NCBI RefSeq assembly: GCF_020085105.1
Contig: NC_058058.1
Span: 1,116,251 to 1,180,250 of the forward strand
From: Siniperca chuatsi
Taxonomy: Eukaryota > Chordata > Actinopteri > Centrarchiformes > Sinipercidae
Direction: 5' to 3'
Length of the DNA: 64,000 nt
This document shows positions 46,561 to 60,410 of the stretch, piece after piece. How positions within the stretch are numbered: position 1 is the first letter of the stretch; each line of letters starts with the position of its first letter. A program made the translations under genes and the position numbers. A model generated the notes under the pieces. The model had not been told where the DNA came from. It did no database searches and was given only the letters and a program-made list of their open reading frames with translations.

Positions 46561-49020
46561 TACGATTTGAAAAATGCTGGAAAATGTAATATACAATACA
46601 CACTATTCATAATTACTAAAAGAAAAAAAATCATTAAGATGGATGAACATTTGATTTAAAGGATCATCAGGCTCATGTTTGTCTTTCTCTGCCGGTTGTC
46701 ATATTTGTAGTCAGATTTGCCTGAATCTTCTCCCTCTGTGTACTCGTGATTACTGAGACACAGTTGTGTTTTTTTTGTCTCTAAACTGTATATTTTCCTC
46801 TGAGGTTTGGCTGTATAAATGAAAATGGCTTCCTGTCTCGTTATGAGGTCTTTTGATGTTTCTGTTGGATGAAGTCAGCCTGCGGCTCTGCCTGCTGTGT
46901 TTAGCTGTGGAGGATTAATTGATGTCTCGCTTTCTCTTTTCTCTTCGTCTCTCGTTGCTCTCTCATGTTTATCTTGATGGATTTAGCTAAATTCTCTCGC
47001 CATCCTTCGGTCTCCGATGGTTCACGGATTTCAAAAGAAAGAGAGACAGAGGGAGGAGAGGGACAAATTAGAAAATTATGTTCTTTCAGATTTAGCCAAT
47101 TGTTTTTTTCCCTTCACATTCAGCAGGATGGATTCAGCTCGTCGCTCTCTGTCTCGTTTCCATCTGTCCCTGCGTGCTCTTTAAGCAGGTAATAATTAAA
47201 GCCATCACTGTCATCCTGGGGAAACAAACTCCATTAACACACTGCAGAGTAATTTAGATGTGGGACTAATGGAGCTATTAACGCTCAGATGGACGGATCT
47301 CCACCTGTTGATGAAGAACTGGAACCAACATGCAACCGACTGGATTAGAGAGTTGAATATTTGCAGCTAAAATGGCTGAAATGTAAATGCTGTGCTGCTG
47401 TGTTCAGGAAGAAAAAAAAGCTCAACACAAAATGCATGTTCTTTCACTTAGCTCTAGTTGTATCCATGGAGATACTTTTGGTTTAATTTGTCCAGGTTTT
47501 AAAATATCTGACAAGATTTCTGTCTCTACCCCAATTTGATGGAGGTGAATTAAATTTATTTTTGGAACTCGAAGCACTGAAAAATGACATTGAAAAAAAT
47601 TCAAGAACAACATTTCTTTCCAAAAACAATGGCCATTATGCAAGAACATTTTCACATGCTCAAAGCCTGGTCACACCAGCAATGAAAATGTGAAATTTGG
47701 AAATCAATTAATTTCAGTGGAATCGTCAGGATCAGTGGATACGCTCGACAAGTGTGAACTAATATGCTTATTATCTGTGTGTCAGCATCCAGTTTTATTG
47801 AAGCTCCTCTGTCAGAGTATAAGCCGCTCCACAACAGAGGTTTACACACAGTTAGAAGACAGGAGGACATCATAAACTGTGTGAACTTGTCATGTTAACA
47901 ACCAAGCAACTGTCACTGCTAACTGACAGCAAGTACAAAATGTTACAGGGGAGAGCTATTGTGACTGACTAGGAGTAGCATGTTTGCGGCTTACTAGCGT
48001 GTTAGCCATTAGCTTGCCAGATACAGAAGTCCACTAGCTAGCCCTGCGAGTAGTCACTACTTCAGTAGTCACTACTTCATGATGAAATCAGCAGCTGAAA
48101 TGTCTACATAATTCACAGAACACACATTCTCCTAAAGAAAAAGTCCCAATCAAAAATGGGTCAATTAAGAAATGTCAAAATCTACTCAGCAGAGTGCCAC
48201 AGAATTAACTAAATACATTCATGCATCCTTTACCACGAAACTTTTATATTTTCATGACTTTTTCTAAGTCTCACTAGAGGCAAGGCTCTAAAAATGTAAC
48301 CCTAAACAAAGAGCTTCAACTGCCTTAGTTGTTCTAAGTATGAGATGAGTCCTCTCAACGTGGTGTAGAAACAGGTCTGTGTCCCCACAATGTAGGTGTA
48401 TAAACTTATGTCCCCACAGTGTAACACCGGGTATACTGTACATACCTGTCCAGAGCCTCAAAGCATCTAACTGCAACTAAAAGCCTCCACACAGATTTCT
48501 TTCCCTCCTGCAGCAGCTGACAGTAGAGTAATGAGAGTTTTAGCTCTTTCAGAGAGAGATGAGCAAGAGAAGAACTGAAGAGATAAGACAGAGTAAGACG
48601 TCTTCCTCTCAGAGAGCTCCTCTTTATTGTTCGTTCTTCCTTTATCTGGTATTTTCTCTTCTTCATATGCTTTAGCAACACAAAAGTATTTCAACGTGTC
48701 AAGCCTGTAAAGCTAAATGAAATAAAAAAATGACAGAGGTTGAGGAGAGAGAAGCCGGCCACGAGTATAAGAAAAGCTGAAGGCGAGAGAGATAAAGTGA
48801 ATAAAGGTGTGAGTTTGTGAGACAAATGGGTTGAAAAAAAGCGAAGACATCTGGGGAGAGATGGACGAGGCAGCGAGGAAGGGATGGAGCTTAGAGGCAG
48901 AAAGTGAAGTCGGTTGGAGGGTTTGGTTCGGCAGTGAGCTGCTGGGAGTGTTCGACAGCTAGTGTTTGTGTGAGTGGAGACAAAGGCAATGTGTCCACTG
49001 CTGCATTATGTGTACGTTTC
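46561..49020. other. No gene recognised
   Basis: Non-coding by inspection. Confidence 0.45.
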
Positions 49021-49110
49021 GTATAGCAGTGTGTGTGTGTGTGCTTACAAGATGTGCACGTGAATACAAAGGCAGTACTGTAGATGTGATTACACTTTTA
49101 TACTGTATAT

Positions 49111-49115
49111 CGCGC

Positions 49116-49147
<32 letters not shown>
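49111..49147. repeat. (CG)4(TG)n alternating purine-pyrimidine tract
   Basis: CGCGCGCG followed by about 14 TG units, an uninterrupted alternating tract of 37 bp. Confidence 0.9.
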
Positions 49148-49150
<3 letters not shown>

Positions 49151-49200
49151 TCCTTATTGTTGTGAGGAATAAACATAAAAGTGTGTGATTGTACCTCTAT

Positions 49201-49445
49201 CTTTGTGAGGACAAATTAGCTATTTTTATCTTGGCAGTGAGGACGTTTTTGGAAAGTTAGGACCTTTTTAGTAAAGTGGGGACATTTTAATAAGGACATT
49301 TCTGTAAAGTATGTAAATGTTTGGAACGTGAGGATATTTTTATATAAAGTTAGGACCTTTTTGGAAAGTGAAGACCTTATAGAAAGGTGGGAACATTTTT
49401 GAAGACAATTTGGAAAGCAAAGACCTTTTTGGAAAGTGAGCATGT
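49201..49445. repeat. Degenerate minisatellite of about 20-35 bp units
   Basis: Repeated GTGAGGAC...TTTTTGGAAAGT-type units with small variations; frames over it (minus) are repetitive and not genes. Confidence 0.75.
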
Positions 49446-49557
49446 TTTGTCCGGTCCTCGTTTCTTTAAAGTGCTGTTTGAGGGTTAAGACTTGGTTTTA
49501 AGGTTAAAGTTACAAAATGGATTATGTCAACAATGGACCTCTTTAGAAGTACAAACA

Positions 49558-49561
<4 letters not shown>

Positions 49562-49592
<31 letters not shown>
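49562..49592. repeat. (GT)n microsatellite
   Basis: About 31 bp of GT. Confidence 0.95.
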
Positions 49593-49596
<4 letters not shown>

Positions 49597-49839
49597 TAGA
49601 CTTTACATTCTCAGTATAAGATCAGAGGATCTTTCTATCAGACGCTTCACCTCAGACAGACACACTGACGAGTGAGGGCGACTGAAGAGCTGCGTTCAAG
49701 AGCAGGAAAATCCAGCCTTTGGAAAAAAACATAAAAACATGACGGATGTCTCAGCCTATCACACAGTCAGCGGTGGTGATTCCTGCTTGTCTGGCCATTT
49801 TCAGCTCCATCCAACCCCCCCAGAAGGCCTTTTTGTTCA

Positions 49840-50460
49840 AATTTAGGAAACATATCCAAATTCAAATTGGGACAGGTAAGCAACTGTTTTTTGGGCAATT
49901 TAAAGAGTTATAGTTTTCCTAATCAAAATTTGGACAAAAAAAAGAGACTAGTCCAAGCTTGGACAGAGCCTGTGTAAAAAACAAATCTTTTTGGGCAAAG
50001 TTTTTTAAATCCAAATTTTGGGCAAAAGAGGCAGAAGTTTGTGGAGGTGCAACAGAAAAGCAGCTGTTATTTGTTTGTTTGCTTTTTGTTTTTAAAATCC
50101 AAATTTTCATGTAAGGTATAGTATACCTTTTATTAGTATAAATAAAAATGAAAATAGACAAGCAGCTTTTTTGGCGTATTTTGTTATCCATATTTGGACA
50201 AAAGGGGCTGAAATTGTGTCCAGAATTGGACAAAAGGGGTGGAGTCTAGGTTGAGCTGAGGTGGCAGACACAATCAGCTGCATCTTTTTAAATACAAATT
50301 TGGACTAAAGAGGCAGAATTTCTGCACAAAATGGGTGTAAATTTTGTCCAAATTTGGAAAAGTGGAGTAAGTGGCAGGTTTGGAGCAAATTGTCCGGACA
50401 AAAGACCCAGAAATGTTGATCCTCTGCCCCTTTTGTCCAAATTTTTGGATTTCAGTGAAC
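49840..50460. repeat. Degenerate tandem array built on CCAAATTTGGACAAAAG-type units
   Basis: At least eight occurrences of CAAATTTGG/CCAAATTTTGG followed by ACAAAAG and GGCAGAA phrases, in both orientations. Non-coding. Confidence 0.65.
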
Positions 50461-51564
50461 ATAAACCCAAATTCCAGCATCCAAAACATCTACAGCCGTG
50501 TTTTCATCAGTTCTGTAGATAGAAAGTCAAAAACCGTGACTCCATGCAGATCTTCACCGTTCACTATGACATGAAAGCAAAACAAATCTGAGTTTAGAAA
50601 CTCAGCTGCAGTGTGAACAGAGTATAAATGAGCTGACGCAAACACTTAAGAAATGATAAAACACCATGAAAAGAAAACTTAGTAACTCTGTAATTAGAAG
50701 CATTGAACTGGAAAGAACGGAGATTGGCCGATTTTTTTCCTAATTGGATCCGTATCATTGTGGAAACGAAACTCTTCAGTGATCCTCACTTGTGTGCTGA
50801 AGAAGTCCTGCTGGGTGAGAAACCAAAACTCCTTTTTTATATTCCATCGCTGATGTCTGGGAGGGCCCCGCGTGGGATCCGAGAGGGCCCCAAATCTTTC
50901 ATAAGTTCCCAAAAAAGAAGAAACTCTGCAACTTTCCACCCCCCCAAAAAAATCCATCCATTGCAGACGTTGAGATTTCAGATCCACTTTTCCATCTTAT
51001 CCCGCTGCGTTCAATCAGCACAGGCTTCAACAAGGAGAGGATAACAGTGTCTCAACAGTCAGGAAGATAAATAAAAAAAAAGAAGTCATCCTTTTTCTGT
51101 TTCTGTCGATGTTTTTCCTTCAGGCGGAGGTTCGGTCACCCTCCCTGCAGAGAGGACCCCTCCGGAGAGCCTCGGAAACTTTTAAAGATTCGTCGAGCGG
51201 AGTGATAATTTGGTCCCAACGAGGAGGAGGGAGGAAGGAGGAGGGAGGGATAACCTTGGAGGGTTTTCTGCCACCCTGCAGGGAGACGGGGACGATGGCG
51301 GGGTTGAATCTGAGGGTTTGGGCCCCCACCAGGACCATGTCTCTGATTTGGAAGAAAATTTGAAGCAGTTGAGCCACTTTGTTTGAGATAATGAAATCCT
51401 GAAAAGGAGGGAAAATATAACTTATCATTTGATATCACGGCCCGGTGTTGTGTGCACCGTCACCCCCCACTGTTTCCAGTGTCTTGGTCCAAACAGGAAG
51501 TAAACCGTACTGTGTTTCAGTGTTCAAACCCCCTGTAGTAAAACGCCCAGAGGGGAGTGGCCTT
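50461..51564. other. No gene recognised
   Basis: Moderately GC-rich, with overlapping frames on both strands at 51109-51438, none with a domain signature. Confidence 0.4.
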
Positions 51565-51565
51565 T

Positions 51566-51737
51566 CATTTCCTTCTGATTCTTTTCACCGACATCAAACC
51601 AGTTCTCTGCTTGGGGGGATTTTCAGCTCGAGGGTTCAGGCTCCCTGTGAGGAGGTTTGACAGGAGACCTCCGACCACGAGGAAGCCCATTATAGCGAGA
51701 GTTTCTGCAGGTCGCCTAAGGGGCTCTGCTGCAGCTG
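51566..51737 (-). other. Weak candidate terminal exon
   Basis: On the minus strand a good acceptor (TTTTTTCTTCCAG, ending at 51738) opens a frame with a hydrophobic segment (IMGFLVVGGLLSNLL) and a basic tail ending MSVKRIRRK before a stop. No partner exon or family was recognised. Confidence 0.15.
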
Positions 51738-51739
51738 CT

Positions 51740-54688
51740 GGAAGAAAAAATAAAACAAAAAACAGTGACAAGTCAAGCGTCAACTATCACTGTCAACACA
51801 AACACATGCAGGAAATGTTGTGTAAAGCCCCATTCAGTCTGGGTTCACCTGCTCTGGTCAGTGATCCATATGTGTGCCATTTTTCACCCCCACCCAGTAA
51901 TAATTTCAACCACAATGACCTCCTGTTTCCCTTCGAACTGGCTGCTCCTCCTGTCATTTAAATCCCGTCCGGAGTGACGTCCTCATATTTTAAAGTGAAA
52001 TCTCTGAGTTTTTTCCTTCTGCTGCATTTTATCAGATCAGTGTGAAATTTTTTCTTTTGTGTGAAAATGGAGGAAGTCAAAAATGTTTTTGCTAATCTGA
52101 TAGATGCTAACATGCTAACACCAACATGTAGGCCTGTTTGGGAACCAATATGGCGTCAGAAACAATTAAAGCCATCAGGAGAGCAAGACCCCGTAAAGCT
52201 CATCAAATGTGCTGTTGTAATGCCAGCTACAGGTCGGTGCTGATATTCACTTTACAGGCCTGTTTTTTACCCTATATTTACATTTTGTCAAATTCATTGG
52301 AAACTTCGGGATCGCCACCACAATTTAAGCATGATGCTTGGGTATACAGCATACAGGGAGTCTGTAATAACAGACCCACCTGTGGGTCTGGCAGGTTCTC
52401 TCCATTTTTAGAAAACCAATAAGGCACGCAGCTGATGGTCGGTTTTGTGTCAAACAGTAACCGAAGAAATGATTCACCATTTCTCACCCATTTGTCTCCT
52501 TTTCTTCAGAGCTGAGGCGAGTTGGCTGCAGACATGCACCAGAGCTGTATGTGCCGAACGGCTGCGTGGTGAGACGCCCGGCGTTTCAAACATCAGCTGG
52601 CACTGAAAACACCAGTTACTAAGCAACGGCCGGGCTGGCAGGACGACGGAGAGTCGCTGGAAACCGTGTCGTCTCGTCTCTGCAGTCAGAGCAATTCAAC
52701 ACAGCCTCCAACACTCCTCTGTGTTCCTGCATTCAACTCTCCCAGGCCTCCTCCTCCTCCTCCTCCTCCTCCTCGCTCAAAAATAACACCACATTGTTCA
52801 CCTGTTTCCTCAGTGAGCTTCACTGAGCATCACAAGTTCTCTGAATAAGTTCTTAAAGTCTGTTAATAAAAGTTAACTTGTCCATTTTGTCAAAAGGAAA
52901 AAAAAGTTTAAAAGAAATAAAAAATGTTCTTCTCTCGTGAGAGACAGCAACCCTAACACAAAGCCTGGCAGGCAGTTTGATGGATGGAGAAGTCGTAGAA
53001 ATCCCTCCTCAGCTTTAACAACATTACATTTACTGCATGTTCGCTGCATTGCTGTTGAATCCTGCAGTGCAGCAGTCAGAGAGCTGCAGAGAGGAGGGAT
53101 TTCTATAACCTTCACAGGTTTAAGATCTGGGCAAAAATCACAGCTACAGGCAAGAAATTAGTCCTCGGACAAGTTGATTTTCCAAACAAAGAATGAAGAT
53201 AGTTTAAATTATCCCAGATTTTTGCTTATTGCAGTTTCTTTCTTCCATTTGTCTCATGATTAGGTCTGTTGACAGTTTCACCAAATTTACAGAATTATAT
53301 AATTTCCTTCCGTTAATTTTTGATACGTTTCACTAATCAAAACAAACGGCATACTTGCGACTTCTGCACACGCTTGAGAGAGCGCTGTAGGACTCTGCAA
53401 TTTGTGAAACATGATGCCGTCATTTGTGATCTGCTCAATGCTCAAAAATTGCTTTTGTGAAGCAAAAATGCAGTACGACTTTGATTATTTGCTTATTTCT
53501 AACAAGTAACTGTTGTTAAATTTAGATTTTTAGAAATGATACAAACACTGTTTATACATGGTGTGTTTTTTGCCCTCATGTTTGCCTGCCAGGCAGACTG
53601 AGGCGACAATCAGAAAGGAAGCAGAAAAAACACCCAGCACACTTTTCCCCGACTGTCTAATTGTAATAATTCAATTTGATTTGATTGATGGCTGACAATG
53701 TGTGGCTGTGAAATAAGTCAATTTTACTATTTTACTCTGGTTGACAAACTTAGCAGCCACTTTGACCATTTTAGCAGCCATCAGGGCTTTTGGTTTTCCA
53801 AAGGTGACAGTCAGAGGTGTTACAGAGTCACTGAAGTAAGTCTTGGCTATTAAGGTCTGATTCAGGATAACGTGACTGATGGCCACCCATCAATGACATC
53901 TAGCTAGCTGACTTTAGACATTAGACATAGACCAATTGTTTAATGATTTTAAGATACAACCTTTAGGCCGTTAAATGTCAGATGTATCTTGGACTTGTTA
54001 CCATGCTGACTGTATTTAGGCTCCTTGTGCAGCCCCAAATCTTGAATAAAGCTGGAAGTTGTTGCGTCTCCATCTATGATTTTTTTAGCCACATGTTTTG
54101 AATTTTTCTGTATGTTTTTGTTGACCAGAACAACGTGACCGGCTGCTGTCAGATTGATCCGAAGTATGTCTGTTGTCAGGATTAACTGCACTTTTTAATA
54201 ACAATTTCTAAACTCTGGGCTCAATTCATAGCCAAAATACTAAAGTTAAGTGAAGTCACAAGTCAATGGTGTTTTGTTTGATTTTGTCAAGTCGAATCTC
54301 AGGTGTGGCATCACTCCTTGGAAATTACGTTTTTTTGTCTCCCGGCCCTGGAGGCTAACGCGTTTCCAAATCCTACCAGATATTTATTTGGCCGCTAATG
54401 TGCCAAAACAGCTGGAGAAGGTGACCTTACCAGCAACTTTTGGCTTTACTTGCAAACAATGTTTTTAGGTTTGAAAAGAACAAAGTGGATACTCGGGTAG
54501 ACAAACTTTTACTTGGTACTAATTTCTCGTCATGCTGTCTACTAGTCTGGTCGCTCTCCTGTTATTCAACACCATAGTAACCACTAGAGGGGAAATGTGT
54601 GCTTGTGTTTCTGCTATACTTTCTCAGTGTGATCGTTGCCTCAGTTTAACTTGTTGTTTGTCAGGGTTGCTGCCTCTCAGGCTGCCTG
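51740..54688. other. No gene recognised; (CTC)n at 52747-52774
   Basis: Intergenic, with a CTC trinucleotide repeat giving a polyproline frame that is an artefact. The sequence directly downstream of the cortexin gene shows no obvious AATAAA within the first 100 bp. Confidence 0.45.
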
Positions 54689-55192
<504 letters not shown>

Positions 55193-55203
55193 CTATCATA
55201 GAA

Positions 55204-55448
55204 AAGGTTTCAGTCGTAGTCATTACTGGGCCATCATGGAAACAATTAGGTCAGTTTCAGGTGAAACTAGGCAGGGTAAACAGCAGATACTCAGGAAGAC
55301 TCCTTCCTGAGGGCAGGGCTTAAGTAACACAGAGTAGCTTAAATTTCTGAGTTCTCAGACCATTTTCACAATTGAGAATGACTTCCGGATGGGAGCCGAA
55401 ACGTCTTGATTCTGAAAACAGTGTCCAGATGACTACGACTGAAACCTT
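55204..55448. repeat. Small element with 20-bp inverted ends
   Basis: AAGGTTTCAGTCGTAGTCAT at 55204-55223 is the exact reverse complement of 55429-55448. The same end sequence occurs alone in intron 3 of lipocalin genes A and B (3192-3224 and 16696-16727). Confidence 0.75.
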
Positions 55449-55471
55449 AAGCCCAACTAGTTTCCCCTAAA

Positions 55472-55620
55472 GCAGTGGCTCTCAAACTTTTACTGTCATG
55501 CCCCCCCTTCAGAAGCCGAAAAAAGTTAATGCGCCCCCCGCTCGACCACACGTAAATGGATTGAATTCTTATCAATCATTAACAATATTGGGGGAGCAAC
55601 AAATAAAAAAGTAGCCCAGT
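55472..55620. repeat. hAT-like MITE end
   Basis: Begins with CAGTGGCTCTCAAACTTTTA, the typical terminal sequence of hAT/Charlie-type elements, followed by a C-rich CATGCCCCCC segment. The far end was not located. Confidence 0.55.
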
Positions 55621-58600
55621 TGAATTCAATTGAAATAAAGGAAATGATTCAGGTCAGCACATTTTTATTTCCCTACATAAATCAGATTTATTCAACTTAG
55701 ATCCAGTCCGTATTTTTATTTAGTCGCTCTATGCCTCCAGGGGAGATAACACAACATGAGTAGATAACGTCAGTTAGCTTAGCATAGTCAGATATTTCCC
55801 TCTCATTATAAACTGCATGAATGCTACTAACTCTGAAACACAGATTTCTCCGTGTCTGCAGACAGAAATAAAACTAAAACATTTACAAAGATTTATCTTT
55901 CAGTCTCTGAAGCTGTGATGTTTGGAAGTTATGCTAGCTCCCGATGCTACAGTGACTTCCTGTTTACATAGTTGATCACTCCTGATTGGACAGCGCTACA
56001 GATGTTTCTAGCAACAGATTTATTAATGTTTTACTCGCTGAGACGTTTATTCAGTTTTAAAGGTGCAACCTGATTTAGTGAATCACTAGTTAGTTACTGA
56101 GAACTGAAGGACTTCCTGTTCAGGCTCACTAACGGTTGATGGTGAGCTGCTGTGACACAGTCCTGGAGAGCAGGAATGAGATCAGTACATTTCATGCAAA
56201 TCTGGTCTGTATATTTTTAAACATCTTGTTCGTAATTTGGAAATTCTGACCTCATGATGGTGCTAGAGTCACCAAATTCGCAGCACAGATATCCACCAGA
56301 AATGTCCTGAGGATTTGACGATATCTCTAAGGGACATTTTGTCTCTTTGTCTATCTTTGTCTTCATGATTCTAAAACTCATAAAACAGAGCTGTTTCATA
56401 AGTAAATGCCTTCAGATTCTTTATAACTTCAGTGTTTTCTCTCACTGTTGTTCTCACGCCAGCAGTCTGTGGGTGGGACTGTGGGTGTCATTTGTTTTAA
56501 ACAAAACGTTCTGGAAAGAAAGAAGCTCTTCATTTGCTTCCCACATGGAGATTAAAGCCAAACTCAATTGGCTTCAAATGTTGTCTTGCTGTTTTTCAGT
56601 CTGTGTCTTTTTCTGTGTCCAAAACCTGAGGGTTGATTTAAGTGGTGGTCCTGGTCCTGGTTTGATATGAAACTTTTCATTTGTTTCCCCAATTCAGATG
56701 AACAAAGACAGATCAACACAGCGTGTGACTTTGACACCAGACGCCGCTGGTTTCCTGTTTCCTACCAACAATCAACATTAGTTTCTTTTAACCATGACGA
56801 TGATAGTTCCCTAACCTTAACCAAGTAGATTTCTTAACCAAACTACAATCTTTCATAAACTCAAACCAAGTAGCTTTTGTTCTTTTCTTTTCTAACCAAA
56901 CTTTAACCGTAGAGGTGTCTGATCAGAAAGCAGTCATATGGATCATTTTCATGTCAGCCATTTGTATCTGTTTTGGAAGTCACTGATGACCTGTTTTGTC
57001 TCGAGCACAGGAACAATAGTGCAACAGAATAATCCTAACTTTGTCTATAGCTTTCATCAGAGCGTGGATGGCACATGACTCAGGTTATAAACTTTAGTCA
57101 CATGATAAAAGGACTTGTTATCAATGTCCGGGTCACATGGTGGCACCTTACAACGAAAGACCAAATGCACAAGAGCGAATAGTTTGCAGAAGGTAATGCA
57201 CAGAAGGAAGAGCAAGAGGATGGCATCAGATGAAAACAAACAGAAGGTTAATTTTCTAAAATCAGTGCTCTTTGATATTTTCTGACATGCTTGAGGTTTT
57301 TTTTACGTGTTTTACGTGTTTTTTTAAGTCCTGGTAGGATCAGAGAATCAGAGATGAACAAACCTTTTCCTCCTTTCTTCTCTTTTGAAAAATGGTTGCC
57401 GTCATAATTTCTGCCTCCCTTCAACGCCAGAATCCCATTAGACATCACTGTATTTCAATTTAGTTGAAGTTTGGCTGCAAAACGTGGTATACAAGCCAGC
57501 CGCTCTCTCTGTAGGAAATAATGATCTTGCTCAGGGCGATGTTAAACTTGTTAGCTCTGTTAGCCGTCATTTGCTGATAAACATTGTGAGATTAAAATCT
57601 TGATTGGACTCATAATAGGAAACTAATCAAGAGCTGAAGTACCGCCCCCTTTTGGTCTTCTAGCCTCTAGGGGTGTTATCCAGTATAATCGGTGCTTTAT
57701 GTAGAATTATTACATCAAAGTCTGATGATTTGTTTTGTCAGATAACAGATACAATAATCTTAACAATGTGTGTGAAATCTGTGACGCAGTTAATGAAATC
57801 TAAAATGTTTTTAATGAAATCTATCTAAATTTAAATGAATTTGTTCCACCTGCGTATTGATGAATATTTAATGTGTCAACCAATCACTGTGCATAATGAA
57901 ACATGATGTCATCGTTCTCTCAGCAGTAAGAGGAAACTCTTACAAACTTTTAGCTCCATGTAGGACGACTCCTGGTGGGGAGATGAGATCTGTAGTGAAT
58001 ACGACCCTGTTGACGGTTGTTTACATGCAAAACTGGCAGAAACAGCAGCTGAATTTTCCATCTGCAGAAATCATTCCTCATCATCAGCCTGGAGGCTAAT
58101 CCGTCTTCAAAAATCAGACTTCAGTACAAACCGAAGTCACAGAACCTGTGTTATTTGTTTTATATGATGACATTTCACGTGTTCAAATGATTATCAAGTA
58201 AAATTTGGTGAAATGTCTCTTCACATGCATCACATAACGCTGGGTCTGATCAGATTTAATGAGCACATCGAGCCGACTGCAGGACGTCCGTGGAGGATTT
58301 GCTGAGTCTGCACGGTTAAACTCTCTCCTCCCTCCCTCTTTAATATTTCACCGCCAGTCTTCTTCTACATTTTTATTCAGTTCAGCTTTCTGATGTTCTG
58401 CAGGAGAAAACCTTTAAAATGCAGCTTGTATGTTTCTGTCTGCCTGGAGAGAAATGAATCCCTTAAAACTGCTGTTTATCGTCAGTTATAATTTACAGAT
58501 GAATTTTGAGCTGATTCATCATTGTAGAGGGAAAAAACACACACACCTGAACACACACAGGAGCATGTTCTCCTTTTATAATGCAAGAACTAAAGTCCCA

Positions 58601-58948
58601 GAGTCCCTCCAGGCTCCTGCTGCTGCCTCTGAAAATGTGTGAAAACCTAAAAAAAGTAATTAGATTTGATGGAAAATATCACGCTGACCTCAGAGGTGTC
58701 ACTCTCACTATGAAAAGTCATCACAGCGTACCGGGCCGGAGCCTTTGAAGAGCCATCTCCGTAAAATCAAAGAAATGTAAAAAGTTCTCGGAGAAGTTCT
58801 AAAACTCAGCGGAGGTCAGACCTTCATCATTGAACTCTTCTTCACTCTGTTTCAAAGTGTCGAAGAGTGTTCCTGCCACAGTTTGACCTTGTGATGAAGA
58901 GCTGTTATTGACACTGATATAATATAATGTCGCGGTTAGAGACTACAA
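55621..58948. other. No gene recognised
   Basis: Contains fragments of dispersed repeats (for instance CTAACCTTAACCAAGTAG near 56815 and GATGGTGCTAGAGTCACC near 56255). No motif-bearing frames. Confidence 0.45.
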
Positions 58949-59105
58949 AATGTCTGACATGGTTCGGCCTCTTTCATGACGTGTCATATCTCTGTTATGC
59001 CGACGATACACAGATCTATTTCTCTGCCAAACCCAATAACCTGAATCAGCTGTCCTCCCTCTATGATTGCTTTGCTGACACCAAAATATTGGATGTCTCA
59101 TAATA
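58949..59105 (+). mobile_element. L2-like LINE reverse transcriptase fragment
   Basis: The plus strand encodes YLCYADDTQIYFSAKP, the catalytic YADD box with the TQ-Y-S pattern of L2/CR1-type LINEs, then about 20 further residues with a one-base frame slip before a WMS motif. Cut off near 59105. Confidence 0.7.
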
Positions 59106-59536
59106 AACCATGAGGTAGGGCGCAGCAGCCGGCACAGAGCACTTGCAGAGGCAAAGCGCAGCGCAGTCATCAAAAGCTGCGCAAGGAAGGTATTCACCAT
59201 GTTGCCAGGCAACAACAACAGTTGCAGTCGCAGACTGTTTTGTGTACGATGCATTTCATTTTATTTCAAAAGAAGGTCCTGGCAGTTGCCATTCTGACCA
59301 GACGGTGATGAAAAAAATGGCGTTCAAGAAGAGTTTGGGTGCATGATGCGCTGTTGTCTCATTATGCAAAAGGAAAATTCAGTTTGGTCGCAGAGCTAAG
59401 GATCCACAACGAGAGGTTCCAATCATACGTTAGGCTGGACAAGAACCAGTTTGAAACCTCTCATCAGCAAAATGGACATTGGATTCCGCCGTTCAATCTG
59501 TCTAGACGAACGCTTGGCCATCTGGCTCGGGGGTAG
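59106..59536 (+). pseudogene. PIF/Harbinger transposase N-terminal fragment
   Basis: From about 59325 the plus frame reads VWVHDALLSHYAKGKF, LVAELRIHNERFQSYVRLDKNQF and a LSRRTLGHLARG end. This is the pre-catalytic region of Harbinger/HARBI1-type transposases (a W-V start, a YFRM-like segment, then a helix-turn-helix L-A motif). It stops at 59534-59536 before the DDE catalytic core, which is absent, so it cannot transpose. Confidence 0.7.
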
Positions 59537-60410
59537 GCTAGTGTTTGGGTAGTGTCCTGCCTAAACTCTGTTTACCCACCTTCTTATTTTTGTGGAATTG
59601 AGTATCTACCTTTTAAGATGATGAATGATTTATTTGACAATTAAAATACATAACGTCAGCTTAATAACCACACGGCAGTCATCGTTTACAGATTTATGGT
59701 TGGAATTCATTGTATAGATTATAATATCACATTGATGCAAGTTGGTAATTTGTAATTATTGGTGTCACTGTAATTATTGACTGAGGAGTTAATAGTTGGC
59801 CCAACATTTATTTTACCGCTGCATCAATGACAATACAGGCCTAAGAATTTTTTTTATGGACACCAATCCAACTTCTATTGAAAATCTATTGTGATTTGCT
59901 ATTCTCTCATGTCGTGTTTTGTCCAGATTACATCTGATTAAATCAATATTCAAATTATTGCTGTTATCATTTCATTGTATTACTGTTTGATTGCAGTACA
60001 ATGATCTATTTAATACGATGTAATTGTGTTTGAAGCCTGAGCCTAAAAAAAGAGGCAGGTGCAATGTACAGTGGAATATGTATTATAGAAATCTTGACAT
60101 CCAAAATCTGTGCACAAAGACCTCAATGGACCTCAATTTCAAAATATAACATCTAGTGTAGTGTGAAGTAACAGGCACTTCCTCAATATTGATAGCACTG
60201 GCAGAATCACATCATTTATTCGTCTACGCATGTTTATTTGACAGATTACGTCTCATGAATGGTTGTGCAAGTATTTTTGGTTGGATTATTATTCAAAGAA
60301 AAATGCCATCTAGGCTATTACAAGTATAGTAACATGTTAACCAAAAACATTGTTGATTAGGACTTGGTTTGTATATATGACAAATACTGAACAGGTGTTC
60401 AACAGCACCT
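59537..60410. other. No gene recognised
   Basis: AT-rich, possibly decayed interior of the Harbinger element; no catalytic DDE motifs were found. Confidence 0.4.

Noticed and set aside
49201-50460. Repeat arrays resembling a CRISPR layout
   Set aside because: Units are degenerate, unevenly spaced and partly inverted, in a vertebrate genome; they are minisatellites.
51109-51438. Overlapping 84-102 aa frames on both strands
   Set aside because: Open on several frames at once because of composition; no recognisable motif.
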